Part shown: positions 1-6,450 of the stretch, piece by piece
Layout: the number at the start of each line of letters is the position of its first letter
How positions within the stretch are numbered: position 1 is the stretch's first letter
Source of the DNA: JANMEX01 sp043776635
GTDB taxonomy: Bacteria; Pseudomonadota; Alphaproteobacteria; Rhizobiales; Rhizobiaceae
Length of the DNA stretch: 11,248 nucleotides
Reading direction: 5' to 3'
Assembly: GCA_043776635.1 (NCBI GenBank)
Contig: JAYVRA010000012.1
Location: 1 to 11,248, forward strand
Translations under genes and position numbers: made by a program
Notes under the pieces: generated by a model
Databases searched by the model: none
The model's input: only the letters and a program-made list of their open reading frames with translations
What the model was told of the DNA's origin: nothing

Positions 1-40
1 CAAGAGTAGCGCAACCCACAGCAATACCCGCGCTTCCGGA

Positions 41-64
41 GAAGCGCCCGCTTCCACTTTTTTT
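41..64 (+). terminator. Possible rho-independent terminator, plus strand
   Basis: GAAGCG (41-46) pairs with CGCTTC (49-54), realistically a 5-bp stem with a 4-nt loop. Three bases later comes a run of seven T (58-64). Read on the plus strand this resembles an intrinsic terminator for a gene entering from the left, convergent with nadD. A competing stem, GCGCTTC (30-36) with GAAGCGC (41-47), overlaps it. Read on the minus strand, downstream of nadD, the hairpin is not followed by T residues, so it would not end the nadD transcript in the usual way. The stem is short, so this is tentative. Confidence 0.33.
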
Positions 65-111
65 GAAGATCGCCAGAGGGGGGACTCCGTGGCGGGAGGT
101 GTTCATTGAGT

Positions 112-735
112 CTAACGCTTCGCAGCTTTGCGGATAGCACTTGATGACAGCGGCGAGCGCGGGCCGTGGATAAATGTCCATGCAGGCGCTGATTTGCGTG
201 CCAAGTCTTGCGCATCGTCTTCGTCGATAAGCGCATCGCTAAATGTCTTGGCGAACTTTGAAGTGAGGAACGAAAGCGTGGCGCCGGGCCGGTCAATCAC
301 ACCGATGGGGAAGGTAGCGGCGATTTCTTGCCAGCGTTGCCATTTGTGGAAGTTCTGCAAATTATCGGCGCCCATCAGCCAGATGAAATCCACATCCACA
401 TTGCGCTCACGCACTATGTCCAGCGTATCGGCAGTATAGCGCACATTAAACGCCGCCTCGAAGGCCGTGACTTTAATGCGCGGGTCTTGCGTTATGGTCT
501 CACAAGAGGCGATGCGATCTTTCAGCGGCGCCAGCTCCGTGACATCTTTCAGCGGATTTCCCGGCGTGACAATCCACCACAGCTGATCCAAATTGAAGGT
601 GCGCAGCGCGATTTCCGCTAGCAGCACATGGCCTGCATGAGGCGGGTTGAAAGAACCGCCGAACAGGCCGATCGCCATGCCGGCTTCCGTATGCGGCATT
701 TTTAAGTAATCTGGATTGACGTCCGCAGCCGTCAC
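112..735 (-). CDS. nadD: Nicotinate-nucleotide adenylyltransferase
   Basis: This cytoplasmic enzyme transfers AMP from ATP to nicotinate mononucleotide, giving deamido-NAD, the penultimate step of NAD synthesis. The sequence shows the nucleotidyltransferase signature GSFNPPHAGH (residues 27-36, with the H-x-G-H at 33-36) and the C-terminal SSSAIR motif (197-202). The length of 207 residues is normal for the family. The listed start is a GTG whose GTGA overlaps the proA stop by 4 nt, which suits translational coupling. An internal ATG at residue 20 has a better-placed GGAAG upstream and would give a 188-residue protein that still carries the whole signature, so the true start is uncertain. It is the last recognised gene of the obgE-proB-proA-nadD run. 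The usual downstream rsfS is not recognisable in the roughly 110 bases left. Confidence 0.95.
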   Translation of the reverse strand: MTAADVNPDYLKMPHTEAGMAIGLFGGSFNPPHAGHVLLAEIALRTFNLDQLWWIVTPGNPLKDVTELAPLKDRIASCETITQDPRIKVTAFEAAFNVRYTADTLDIVRERNVDVDFIWLMGADNLQNFHKWQRWQEIAATFPIGVIDRPGATLSFLTSKFAKTFSDALIDEDDAQDLARKSAPAWTFIHGPRSPLSSSAIRKAAKR

Positions 736-2018
736 GGACGTGTCTGGCCCGTGCCGTGGACGCGGTATTTGAACGAAGTGAGTTGCTCAACACCCACTGG
801 CCCTCGTGCGTGCATCTTTCCCGTGGCAATGCCAATTTCCGCGCCCATGCCAAATTCGCCGCCATCGGCAAATTGCGTGGATGCATTGTGCAGCAGGATG
901 GCCGAATCGATTTCGTTGAAGAAGCGCTCTGCCACGCTTGGCGTTTCAGTGATAACGGCTTCGGTATGGTGCGAGGAATAGCGGTTGATATGCTCAATAG
1001 CACCGGAAATTCCATCGACGAGTTTTACCGAAATTATGGCGTCAAGATATTCTGTCGACCAGTCTTGCTCCGACGCCGGAACCGCGCTTTTGAACAATGC
1101 GACAACCTCATCGCCACCACGAATTTCGCAGCCTTTGACCGCAAGGTCGCAGAGTATTGGCGTGAGATGCGACGAGGCGATCGCCTTGTCGATGAGCAGT
1201 GTTTCGGCAGAACCACAGACACCGGTGCGGCGCATTTTGGCGTTGACGACGATGTTCCGCGCCATTTCCAACTCAGCAGTCGCATCAACATAAATATGGC
1301 AAATGCCTTCAAGATGGGCGAACACCGGCACACGCGCATCGCGCTGCACACGCTCGACCAAGCTCTTGCCTCCGCGTGGCACGATGACATCCAAATTCCC
1401 GCCAAGACCCTTGAGCATTTCGCCCACAGCAGCGCGGTCCGTCACGGGTACGCGCTGGATGCAATCCTCCGGCAGTCCGGCAGATTTCAGGCCTTCAACA
1501 AGGCAGGCATGGATGGCTGACGATGAATTCACAGAGTCTGAACCGCCGCGCAAAATCACCGGGTTTCCGGCCTTCAAACACAATGCGCCAGCATCCGCCG
1601 TCACATTCGGGCGGCTTTCATAAATGACGCCAATGACGCCAAGCGGTGTGCGCACGCGCTCGATTTTAAGTCCGTTGGGCCGCTCCCATGCGGCGATGAC
1701 TTCGCCGACCGGATCTTTGAGTTCGGCAATCGCACGGATGCCATCGGCCATCGAACGGACGCGTTTTTTATCCAAGTTCAGACGGTCTAAAATGGCTGGT
1801 GTCAGCCCCGCTTCTTCACCATTGGCCATATCTATAGCGTTGGCGGAAAGGATCAAATCCATGTTGCGGACGATGGCCTCAGCCATGCCTGTCAGCGCCG
1901 CAAATTTGCGCTCCGCACTTGCGAGCATAAGCGGTTGTGCAGCGGCGCGGGCGCGCCTGCCCATATCCAGCATCAAGGTTTCAAGATCAGCGTTAGCACT
2001 TTGGTTTGTAGTCAACAT
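732..2018 (-). CDS. proA: Glutamate-5-semialdehyde dehydrogenase (gamma-glutamyl phosphate reductase)
   Basis: This is the second enzyme of proline synthesis, reducing gamma-glutamyl phosphate to glutamate semialdehyde with NADPH in the cytoplasm. The aldehyde-dehydrogenase fold is evident throughout: the nucleotide-binding region around IGVIYESRPNVTADAG, the VPRGGKSLVERV segment, FAHLEGICHIYVD, and RRTGVCGSAETLL with the catalytic cysteine at about residue 268. I place the start at ATG 2018, one base after the proB stop (TAAGATG), giving 428 residues, a normal length. An in-frame ATG at 2054 would add 12 residues that overlap proB and is less likely. No strong Shine-Dalgarno sequence is visible, so expression probably relies on termination-reinitiation from proB. 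It overlaps nadD by 4 nt at its 3' end. Confidence 0.96.
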   Translation of the reverse strand: MLTTNQSANADLETLMLDMGRRARAAAQPLMLASAERKFAALTGMAEAIVRNMDLILSANAIDMANGEEAGLTPAILDRLNLDKKRVRSMADGIRAIAELKDPVGEVIAAWERPNGLKIERVRTPLGVIGVIYESRPNVTADAGALCLKAGNPVILRGGSDSVNSSSAIHACLVEGLKSAGLPEDCIQRVPVTDRAAVGEMLKGLGGNLDVIVPRGGKSLVERVQRDARVPVFAHLEGICHIYVDATAELEMARNIVVNAKMRRTGVCGSAETLLIDKAIASSHLTPILCDLAVKGCEIRGGDEVVALFKSAVPASEQDWSTEYLDAIISVKLVDGISGAIEHINRYSSHHTEAVITETPSVAERFFNEIDSAILLHNASTQFADGGEFGMGAEIGIATGKMHARGPVGVEQLTSFKYRVHGTGQTRP

Positions 2019-2019
2019 C

Positions 2020-3150
2020 TTAGTGGCCCGTGTGATTTGACACCACGAGGTCATCGCGGTGGATCATTGCAGAACGCGCTTCATAACCTAAAATCGCGGG
2101 AATGTCCGCGCTCTTCTTACCGGCAATTCTCGTGGCATCAGAAGCGTCATAGGCAATCAGCCCACGGGCGGATTCTTGGCCGTCGGGACCAATAACCGCC
2201 ACAGTATCACCGCGCTCAAAATTGCCCTCGATCTTACGCACGCCGGCGGCCAAGAGCGACTTGCCGGAGAGGAGCGCGGTAAGCGCACCTGCGTCAATTG
2301 TAAGCCGTCCTGCCGGTTCCAGATTTCCGGCAATCCATGTTTTCCATGCGGTCACCGGCGAGGTGGACGCCTTAAACAGTGTGGCCCGCTCGCCGCGATC
2401 TATCGCTGACAGCGGGTTCATCCGGGCGCCTGTGGTGATTATCATCGCTGTACCCGCGGCAGTGGCGATCTTGCCGGCATCAAGCTTGGTCTTCATGCCG
2501 CCGCGCGAAATTTCGGATGCGGCAACACCCGCCATCGCCTCAATCGCGGGCGTGATTTTTTCGACAACCGGCAAAAATTTGGCGTCCGGATCAAGATGTG
2601 GCGGGGCGGTGTACAGGCCGTCAATATCCGACAGCAGCACCAGCAAATCCGCACCCATCATAGTAGCCACGCGGGCGGCGAGGCGGTCATTATCGCCATA
2701 ACGGATTTCAGAAGTTGCCACGGTGTCGTTCTCGTTAATCACCGGAATGGCCTTGAGCCGCAGCAGCGTATCAATCGTGGCGCGGGCGTTAAGGTAGCGA
2801 CGACGCTCTTCGGTGTCGCCAAGTGTAAGCAGAATTTGCCCGGCAGTGAGGCTGTGCGCGCCAAGCACATCGGCATAAGCCTTGGCCAATGCGATCTGCC
2901 CGACAGCAGCAGAGGCTTGACTTTCCTCCAGCTTAAGCGCGCCTTTCGGCAACTTCAAAATGGTGCGGCCAAGCGCAATCGCGCCGGAAGATACCACTAA
3001 AACTTCCGTGCCCTTGGCGGTCAATTCCGCTATGTCAGACCCAAGGCTTTCCAGCCATTCACGCTTCAAGCCTTTGGAGCGGTCCACCAAAAGCGCCGAG
3101 CCAATTTTCACGACGATGCGTTTGAAACTACCCAGCGATGAGAGGCTCAC
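2020..3150 (-). CDS. proB: Glutamate 5-kinase
   Basis: This enzyme phosphorylates glutamate with ATP, the committed and normally proline-inhibited step of proline synthesis; its labile product is passed to ProA. Visible landmarks in the amino-acid-kinase domain are VVKIGSALLV (13-22), SSGAIALG (54-61), VINENDTV (137-144), GDND (152-155), LSDIDGLYT (173-181) and GGMKTKL (217-223). A C-terminal PUA domain follows from about residue 280, with SLLAAGVRKIEG and RGDTVAV. I chose the GTG at 3150, five bases after the obgE stop, because the protein then begins just before the first kinase strand and is 376 residues, the usual size for the PUA form. A frame open to 3294 would run 144 bases into obgE. 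GGTGGA lies 9 nt upstream of the GTG. Confidence 0.95.
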   Translation of the reverse strand: MSLSSLGSFKRIVVKIGSALLVDRSKGLKREWLESLGSDIAELTAKGTEVLVVSSGAIALGRTILKLPKGALKLEESQASAAVGQIALAKAYADVLGAHSLTAGQILLTLGDTEERRRYLNARATIDTLLRLKAIPVINENDTVATSEIRYGDNDRLAARVATMMGADLLVLLSDIDGLYTAPPHLDPDAKFLPVVEKITPAIEAMAGVAASEISRGGMKTKLDAGKIATAAGTAMIITTGARMNPLSAIDRGERATLFKASTSPVTAWKTWIAGNLEPAGRLTIDAGALTALLSGKSLLAAGVRKIEGNFERGDTVAVIGPDGQESARGLIAYDASDATRIAGKKSADIPAILGYEARSAMIHRDDLVVSNHTGH

Positions 3151-3155
3151 GGGAA

Positions 3156-4190
3156 CTATTCCACCCACCGCGTGTCCGGCTCCACCGGTGCTTCTCCGGA
3201 TTTGGAAATTGAGATTTCCAGCGCCAGTTTGCGCTGCGCAATATCCAAACCCTCGCGCGAAACGCCGGAAATCGAGACCGGCGTTTTGCGGCAAGCCTTC
3301 TTCAGCGCAGCGAGTTTCAGGTTGCGGGTTTCTTCGTCCACCGTGTCCACTTGGCTCAGCGCCACAATTTCCGGCTTGTCCAAAAGGCCGCCGCCATAGG
3401 CCTTCAATTCTTTGCGCACAGTCTTGTAAGCCTTCGCCACATCCTCTTCCTGCGCGGAAACCAAATGCAGCAAAACGCGGGTGCGCTCGACATGGCCAAG
3501 GAAACGGTCGCCAAGGCCAACTCCTTCATGCGCACCTTCAATGAGGCCGGGAATATCGGCAATGATAAACTCACGCCCGTCAATGTTTGCAACGCCCAAG
3601 TTTGGATAAAGCGTGGTGAAAGGGTAGCCCGCAATCTTCGGCCGCGCGGCAGTGACGCTGGCCAGAAATGTGGATTTTCCGGCATTCGGCAGGCCGACCA
3701 AACCTGCATCGGCGATGAGCTTCAAGCGAAGCCAAATGGTGCGCTCTTCGCCCTCTTGGCCAGGATTGGCACGTCGCGGGGCTTGGTTGCTGGACGTCTT
3801 AAAATGTGCGTTGCCGAAGCCGCCATTGCCGCCCTTGGCAAGGCGGAAACGGTCACCGATATTCTGCAAATCGCAGATCAGTGTTTCATTGTCTTCTTCG
3901 TAAATTTGCGTGCCGGCCGGCACCTTCAAATTCGCATTGTCGCCCTTGCCGCCCGCCTGATCGCGGCCCATGCCATGCACACCGGTTTTGCCCTTGAAAT
4001 GCTGTTGGTAGCGATAGTCTATCAGCGTGTTAAGACCATCCACGACCTCGACCCAAACATCGCCACCCTTGCCGCCATCACCGCCATCGGGCCCGCCAAA
4101 CTCAATGAATTTCTCGCGCCGAAACGACACGGAGCCTGCCCCGCCATCGCCGGATCTGATGTAAATTTTTGCTTGGTCCAGGAATTTCAT
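3156..4190 (-). CDS. obgE: Obg-family GTPase (ribosome assembly)
   Basis: This essential GTPase associates with the large ribosomal subunit and links ribosome maturation to cell-cycle and stress signals. The N-terminal glycine-rich Obg fold spans about residues 1-158, with GGPDGGDGGKGGDV (32-45). The GTPase domain follows: G1 GLPNAGKS (166-173), switch residues FTT (191-193) and G3 DIPG (212-215). The G4 position reads SQVD (279-282) instead of the textbook N/TKxD. The protein is 344 residues, typical of forms lacking the extra C-terminal domain. ATG 4190 has GAGG 8 nt upstream, but that GAGG lies in a possible hairpin. It heads the cluster with proB 5 nt downstream. The rplU-rpmA genes that often precede obgE in this group are absent from the window. 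Confidence 0.97.
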   Translation of the reverse strand: MKFLDQAKIYIRSGDGGAGSVSFRREKFIEFGGPDGGDGGKGGDVWVEVVDGLNTLIDYRYQQHFKGKTGVHGMGRDQAGGKGDNANLKVPAGTQIYEEDNETLICDLQNIGDRFRLAKGGNGGFGNAHFKTSSNQAPRRANPGQEGEERTIWLRLKLIADAGLVGLPNAGKSTFLASVTAARPKIAGYPFTTLYPNLGVANIDGREFIIADIPGLIEGAHEGVGLGDRFLGHVERTRVLLHLVSAQEEDVAKAYKTVRKELKAYGGGLLDKPEIVALSQVDTVDEETRNLKLAALKKACRKTPVSISGVSREGLDIAQRKLALEISISKSGEAPVEPDTRWVE

Positions 4191-4196
4191 TGGTAG

Positions 4197-4218
4197 TGCC
4201 TCGAATTGAAAAGAGGCA
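4197..4218 (-). promoter_or_regulatory. Hairpin covering the obgE ribosome binding site
   Basis: In the obgE leader, TGCCTC (minus strand, 4218-4213) can pair perfectly with GAGGCA (4202-4197) across a 10-nt A/T-rich loop. The GAGG at 4202-4199, 8 nt before the obgE ATG, is the best Shine-Dalgarno sequence and lies in the 3' arm. When folded, the stem would hide it. Whether it regulates translation is inference; the stem is only 6 bp. Confidence 0.35.
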
Positions 4219-4298
4219 TTACAACAAAAGCCGGATTTGGCAAACTTTTTGACGAGAATTTGTGGTGTGGACCAAGCTGCTTATGGTCCGCGCCACAT

Positions 4299-4403
4299 TT
4301 ATCCGTCAAATTTGTCCCAGCGCCTTTTGCCAGGCCTTTTGGCATGGGATGCTGACGCGGAGATTAGTAATGTGGCGGCCAGTAATGATTTTATGCGGGT
4401 CAT
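4299..4403 (-). CDS. Tiny exported basic peptide, or fragment of a secreted protein
   Basis: This is a 34-residue frame, not recognised as any family. It starts with MTRIK, then the hydrophobic SLLAATLLISASA and a signal-peptidase-like A-S-H-A end, leaving a 13-residue strongly basic tail (KRPGKRRWDKFDG). The ATG at 4403 is preceded 7 nt upstream by GGGG in GGGGA, a good ribosome binding site. It lies 16 nt after the stop of another small frame and 109 bp before the obgE start. The +1 frame stays open from 4345 to a TGA overlapping the obgE ATG, so this could also be the start of a longer secreted protein broken by a frameshift. The signal-like N-terminus and binding site are seen; being a real gene is inference. 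Confidence 0.35.
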   Translation of the reverse strand: MTRIKSLLAATLLISASASHAKRPGKRRWDKFDG

Positions 4404-4419
4404 GGTGGTTCCCCGGTTG

Positions 4420-4539
4420 TTAAGCCTGTGTTGCGGGTAGCAATCCGGCTGGCGTTTGTTCCAGTAAAACTGAATAGAGGTCAGGTCGACGATCACGGAA
4501 AACGCCCCAAGTGCGGCGGGCTTCGGCGATTTCCTTCAT
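4420..4539 (-). CDS. Small hypothetical protein (39 aa)
   Basis: This is a 39-residue frame beginning MKEIAEARRTWGVF, with RDRRPDLYSVLLEQ in the middle and ending PATQA. I do not recognise it. Its composition, an amphipathic arginine-rich N-terminal half with protein-like residue use, looks more like coding DNA than the other frames here. It precedes the signal-peptide frame at 4403 by 16 nt in the same direction, so the two may be a bicistron or remnants of a larger gene. The ATG lacks an obvious Shine-Dalgarno sequence, and the frame is closed just upstream by a TAA. Short frames of this size arise by chance, so confidence is low. Confidence 0.25.
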   Translation of the reverse strand: MKEIAEARRTWGVFRDRRPDLYSVLLEQTPAGLLPATQA

Positions 4540-4584
4540 GTTCAATCTGATCTGTTATCGATCCATCCGGTCCATGATATTCGT

Positions 4585-4836
4585 GTGCCGATGGCCTCGC
4601 CGACGTTTGCGAACAATGAAAATTTTAGTCTCTTGGAGCTTTCAAAGCAAATATTAATACATGAAGAGAACTCACCGGATTGGGCAGATTTCTTTGAAGC
4701 CAATCAGCATAGTCTTAGCGTCAGTCCGGGCGCACTGACGTTGAGCGATGGCGACGCTGCGTGCGGCAGTTCATGGCCATGGCATAGTTTTGGGCAGTGG
4801 TTGGAGCAAGCGGCAGAAAGCAGCAAGCCGACTTAA
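4585..4836 (+). CDS. Hypothetical acidic protein (about 81-83 aa)
   Basis: This plus-strand frame is not recognised. It may start at GTG 4585 or at ATG 4591; neither has a convincing ribosome binding site. The product is hydrophilic and acidic, with LLELSKQILIHEENSPDWAD in the N-terminal half, a tryptophan-containing segment SSWPWHSFGQWLEQ near the end, and no signal peptide or membrane segment. The frame remains open upstream to 4474, just after a TGA, so the coding region could be longer or 5'-truncated. It converges on the DUF2125 gene, with stops 11 nt apart. The antisense strand shows no coding pattern here, which favours this frame if anything is coding. A chance frame remains possible. 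Confidence 0.33.
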   Translation: MPMASPTFANNENFSLLELSKQILIHEENSPDWADFFEANQHSLSVSPGALTLSDGDAACGSSWPWHSFGQWLEQAAESSKPT

Positions 4837-4847
4837 AATGAGCGTTA

Positions 4848-5864
4848 TTAAAGAGCGGGAATGCTGGCAACCGGGAAGAAGCCTGCGGATACTTTACCGC
4901 TGCGAACTGTGAGCGTAAGTGATGCCTCTTTACCTGCGCCAGATGCCACTGATGCGGCGGTCAATGTGTTGGAGATAATTTTCGCGGCCTCTGGAATGGC
5001 TTGCCCCAATGCCACACTGAGTTTGTCGGCTTGCGTGAAGGTCAATTTAATGTCGCCGTCCAGCAAGCCGTCAGCGGATAGTTTCAGCGGGCCGGAAACT
5101 TTCACTGCGCCGCCCTGTTTGAAAATCAGAGAAACCGTGCGCAGTTCGCCGGACTGGCCCCGCAATGCGGCTTTAATATCCTCGGGTTTTGTCAGCGCAA
5201 TTGCCACGCCATTTTTTAAAACAATATCGTAGTTTGCGCTAAATTCTGGAATGACCCGGTTTGGCGTCATTGCCGGATCGATAATTGCGCCGTCAATTTC
5301 GCCGGCAAATGACAAATCAGTGCCCTCGGTGCGGGCGTGGGTGGCAGCGAAAGTGGCGCTCAATGCCCTGACGGTTTGCTTGCCCTCATTATTCACAGAA
5401 AGAACAAGGTTCTCAAAAACAATAGATACGCGCTCCGGCAATGTTAAATTATAACTAAGGCTGGAGCGAAGATCGGACCATTCGGCTTTGAGCGATGGCA
5501 TGCCATAAACAGCAAGGTTCAATGGCGCTTGCACATTGGCATTGATAAGCCATGGATAGTAAACATAGGCCCATCCATACAGCGAGCCTGTATCAAGCGC
5601 CGCTCCTTTTTCTCCAGCGGCCGCGGCAATTTTGTTGCAATAAAAGCCGAAACGAAACGGAAAGCCGCGCACTTGGCGGTCCGCGCATTCAATCTTGTTG
5701 ACGCCTTTGTTGACGGTGGCCAGTTGTTCATCAAACCGGCGCTCTACTTCATGAGCCAGCAAATACCAAAGCACCGCATAGGCCAGCACGACAATGCCAA
5801 CGATGAAGCCGAGCCATTTAATGCGACGGGCATAGTTTGGGGCTGATACAGTTGTTGACGCCAT
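4848..5864 (-). CDS. DUF2125 domain protein, membrane-anchored
   Basis: This 338-residue protein matches what I know of DUF2125, a family of unknown function common in alphaproteobacteria. One N-terminal membrane segment spans about residues 17-37, with no cleavage site, so the remainder probably lies in the periplasm. Just after it is the family-like pattern of C60, GFPFR (67-71) and C76; the two cysteines could form a disulfide. The rest is a beta-rich repetitive region (LTLPERVSIVFENLVLSV, FAGEIDGAI, VKVSGPLKLSADG) resembling lipid-transfer or AsmA-like envelope proteins, though that resemblance is only inference. ATG 5864 has AAGGA 6 nt upstream. It is divergent from the chaC-like gene with 55 bp between starts, and convergent with the small frame ending at 4836. 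Confidence 0.82.
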   Translation of the reverse strand: MASTTVSAPNYARRIKWLGFIVGIVVLAYAVLWYLLAHEVERRFDEQLATVNKGVNKIECADRQVRGFPFRFGFYCNKIAAAAGEKGAALDTGSLYGWAYVYYPWLINANVQAPLNLAVYGMPSLKAEWSDLRSSLSYNLTLPERVSIVFENLVLSVNNEGKQTVRALSATFAATHARTEGTDLSFAGEIDGAIIDPAMTPNRVIPEFSANYDIVLKNGVAIALTKPEDIKAALRGQSGELRTVSLIFKQGGAVKVSGPLKLSADGLLDGDIKLTFTQADKLSVALGQAIPEAAKIISNTLTAASVASGAGKEASLTLTVRSGKVSAGFFPVASIPAL

Positions 5865-5888
5865 GATGGTTCCTTAGCTAACAATTTG

Positions 5889-5907
5889 AAATCGCAGTTG
5901 GCGATTT
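5889..5907. promoter_or_regulatory. Perfect 7-bp inverted repeat in a divergent intergenic region
   Basis: AAATCGC (5889-5895) and GCGATTT (5901-5907) are exact reverse complements separated by AGTTG. The element sits within the 55-bp gap between the DUF2125 and chaC starts, ending 12 nt before the chaC ATG. It could be an operator half-site pair, or an mRNA hairpin just upstream of the weak GGATAG binding site of chaC. Its function is inferred from position only. Confidence 0.3.
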
Positions 5908-5919
5908 GGATAGTTCATA

Positions 5920-6450
5920 ATGGCCGATATGGTCGATTTTTGGGTGTTTGGCTACGGCTCACTAATGTGGCGGCCGGGGTTTGATCATGTCGAGACACAG
6001 CGGGCGCGGCTGTTCGGCTATAAGCGTGCGCTTTGCATCATTTCGAGGGTCTATCGCGGTACACCAGAGCGGCCGGGGTTGGTGTTAGGGCTGGATCGTG
6101 GTGGTTCATGCGTGGGTGTCGCGTTTCGTGTTGTGCCTGAAAAGCGCGATGCGACTATCGCTTATTTGCGTGAGCGCGAGCTTGTCAGCAATGCCTACAA
6201 TGAGCGAATGGTTGATGTGATGTTAGGAAATGGGATAAAGGTCAGGGCTTTAACGTATCTCGTCAATCGTCGTCATGAGCAATATTCAGGCGCTCTTACC
6301 GTTGAAGAAGCTGCATCGCAGGTAAGCGGCGCGGTCGGGCAGGCCGGTCCTAATGAAGACTATGTGCATAATACTGTTGAGCATATTCGCGTCCTGGGTA
6401 TTCACGACAAATGGCTTGAAGGTGTTGCAGGCGCTATCAAGAAAGCGTGA
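5920..6450 (+). CDS. ChaC-like gamma-glutamylcyclotransferase
   Basis: ChaC-family enzymes cleave glutathione to 5-oxoproline and Cys-Gly in the cytoplasm. The N-terminal substrate-binding loop VFGYGSLMW (9-17) is the family hallmark. YLRERE (82-87) corresponds to the conserved YLxxRE segment, so E87 is the likely catalytic glutamate. The length of 176 residues is usual for bacterial members. ATG 5920 is preceded by a weak GGATAG; no stronger start lies nearby. It stands alone on the plus strand, divergent from DUF2125, and its last 14 bases overlap the 3' end of the convergent plsC-like gene. The family assignment is strong; activity on glutathione in particular is inferred from the family. 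Confidence 0.92.
   Translation: MADMVDFWVFGYGSLMWRPGFDHVETQRARLFGYKRALCIISRVYRGTPERPGLVLGLDRGGSCVGVAFRVVPEKRDATIAYLRERELVSNAYNERMVDVMLGNGIKVRALTYLVNRRHEQYSGALTVEEAASQVSGAVGQAGPNEDYVHNTVEHIRVLGIHDKWLEGVAGAIKKA

Larger units (their letters stand above)
4191..4847. other. 657-bp interval without a recognised gene
   Basis: This is the largest region lacking a recognisable gene. It contains the obgE leader, two small minus-strand frames (4299-4403 and 4420-4539) and one plus-strand frame (4585-4836), all listed separately as low-confidence candidates. The sequence from about 4540 to 4590 holds nothing I can name. No tRNA, clear terminator or transposase remnant was seen. It lies between two gene blocks that I do not remember as being adjacent in related genomes, so it may mark a rearrangement boundary. 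Confidence 0.5.

Noticed and set aside
756..1520. 254-codon plus-strand open frame
   Set aside because: It is fully antisense to proA, has no recognisable motifs and is explained by the codon bias of the real gene.
2019..2054. Upstream proA start at 2054
   Set aside because: It would overlap proB by 35 bases and extend proA beyond its usual length; ATG 2018, one base after the proB stop, fits better.
3151..3294. N-terminal extension of proB into obgE
   Set aside because: The 48 extra residues have no similarity to glutamate kinase and lie within obgE coding sequence.
2222..3544. Overlapping plus-strand frames of 134-194 codons
   Set aside because: They are antisense to proB and obgE, with no domain or binding-site support.
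3351..4196. 281-codon plus-strand open frame
   Set aside because: It is antisense to obgE, whose domains are unambiguous; the long frame is a mirror of the glycine-rich coding sequence.
4270..4290. GGACCA/TGGTCC inverted repeat downstream of the small signal-peptide frame
   Set aside because: It has a 6-bp stem and 9-nt loop, and no T run on either strand; function not supported.
4237..4440. 67-codon plus-strand frame
   Set aside because: It lacks a ribosome binding site, has unnatural composition and lies antisense to the better-supported signal-peptide frame.
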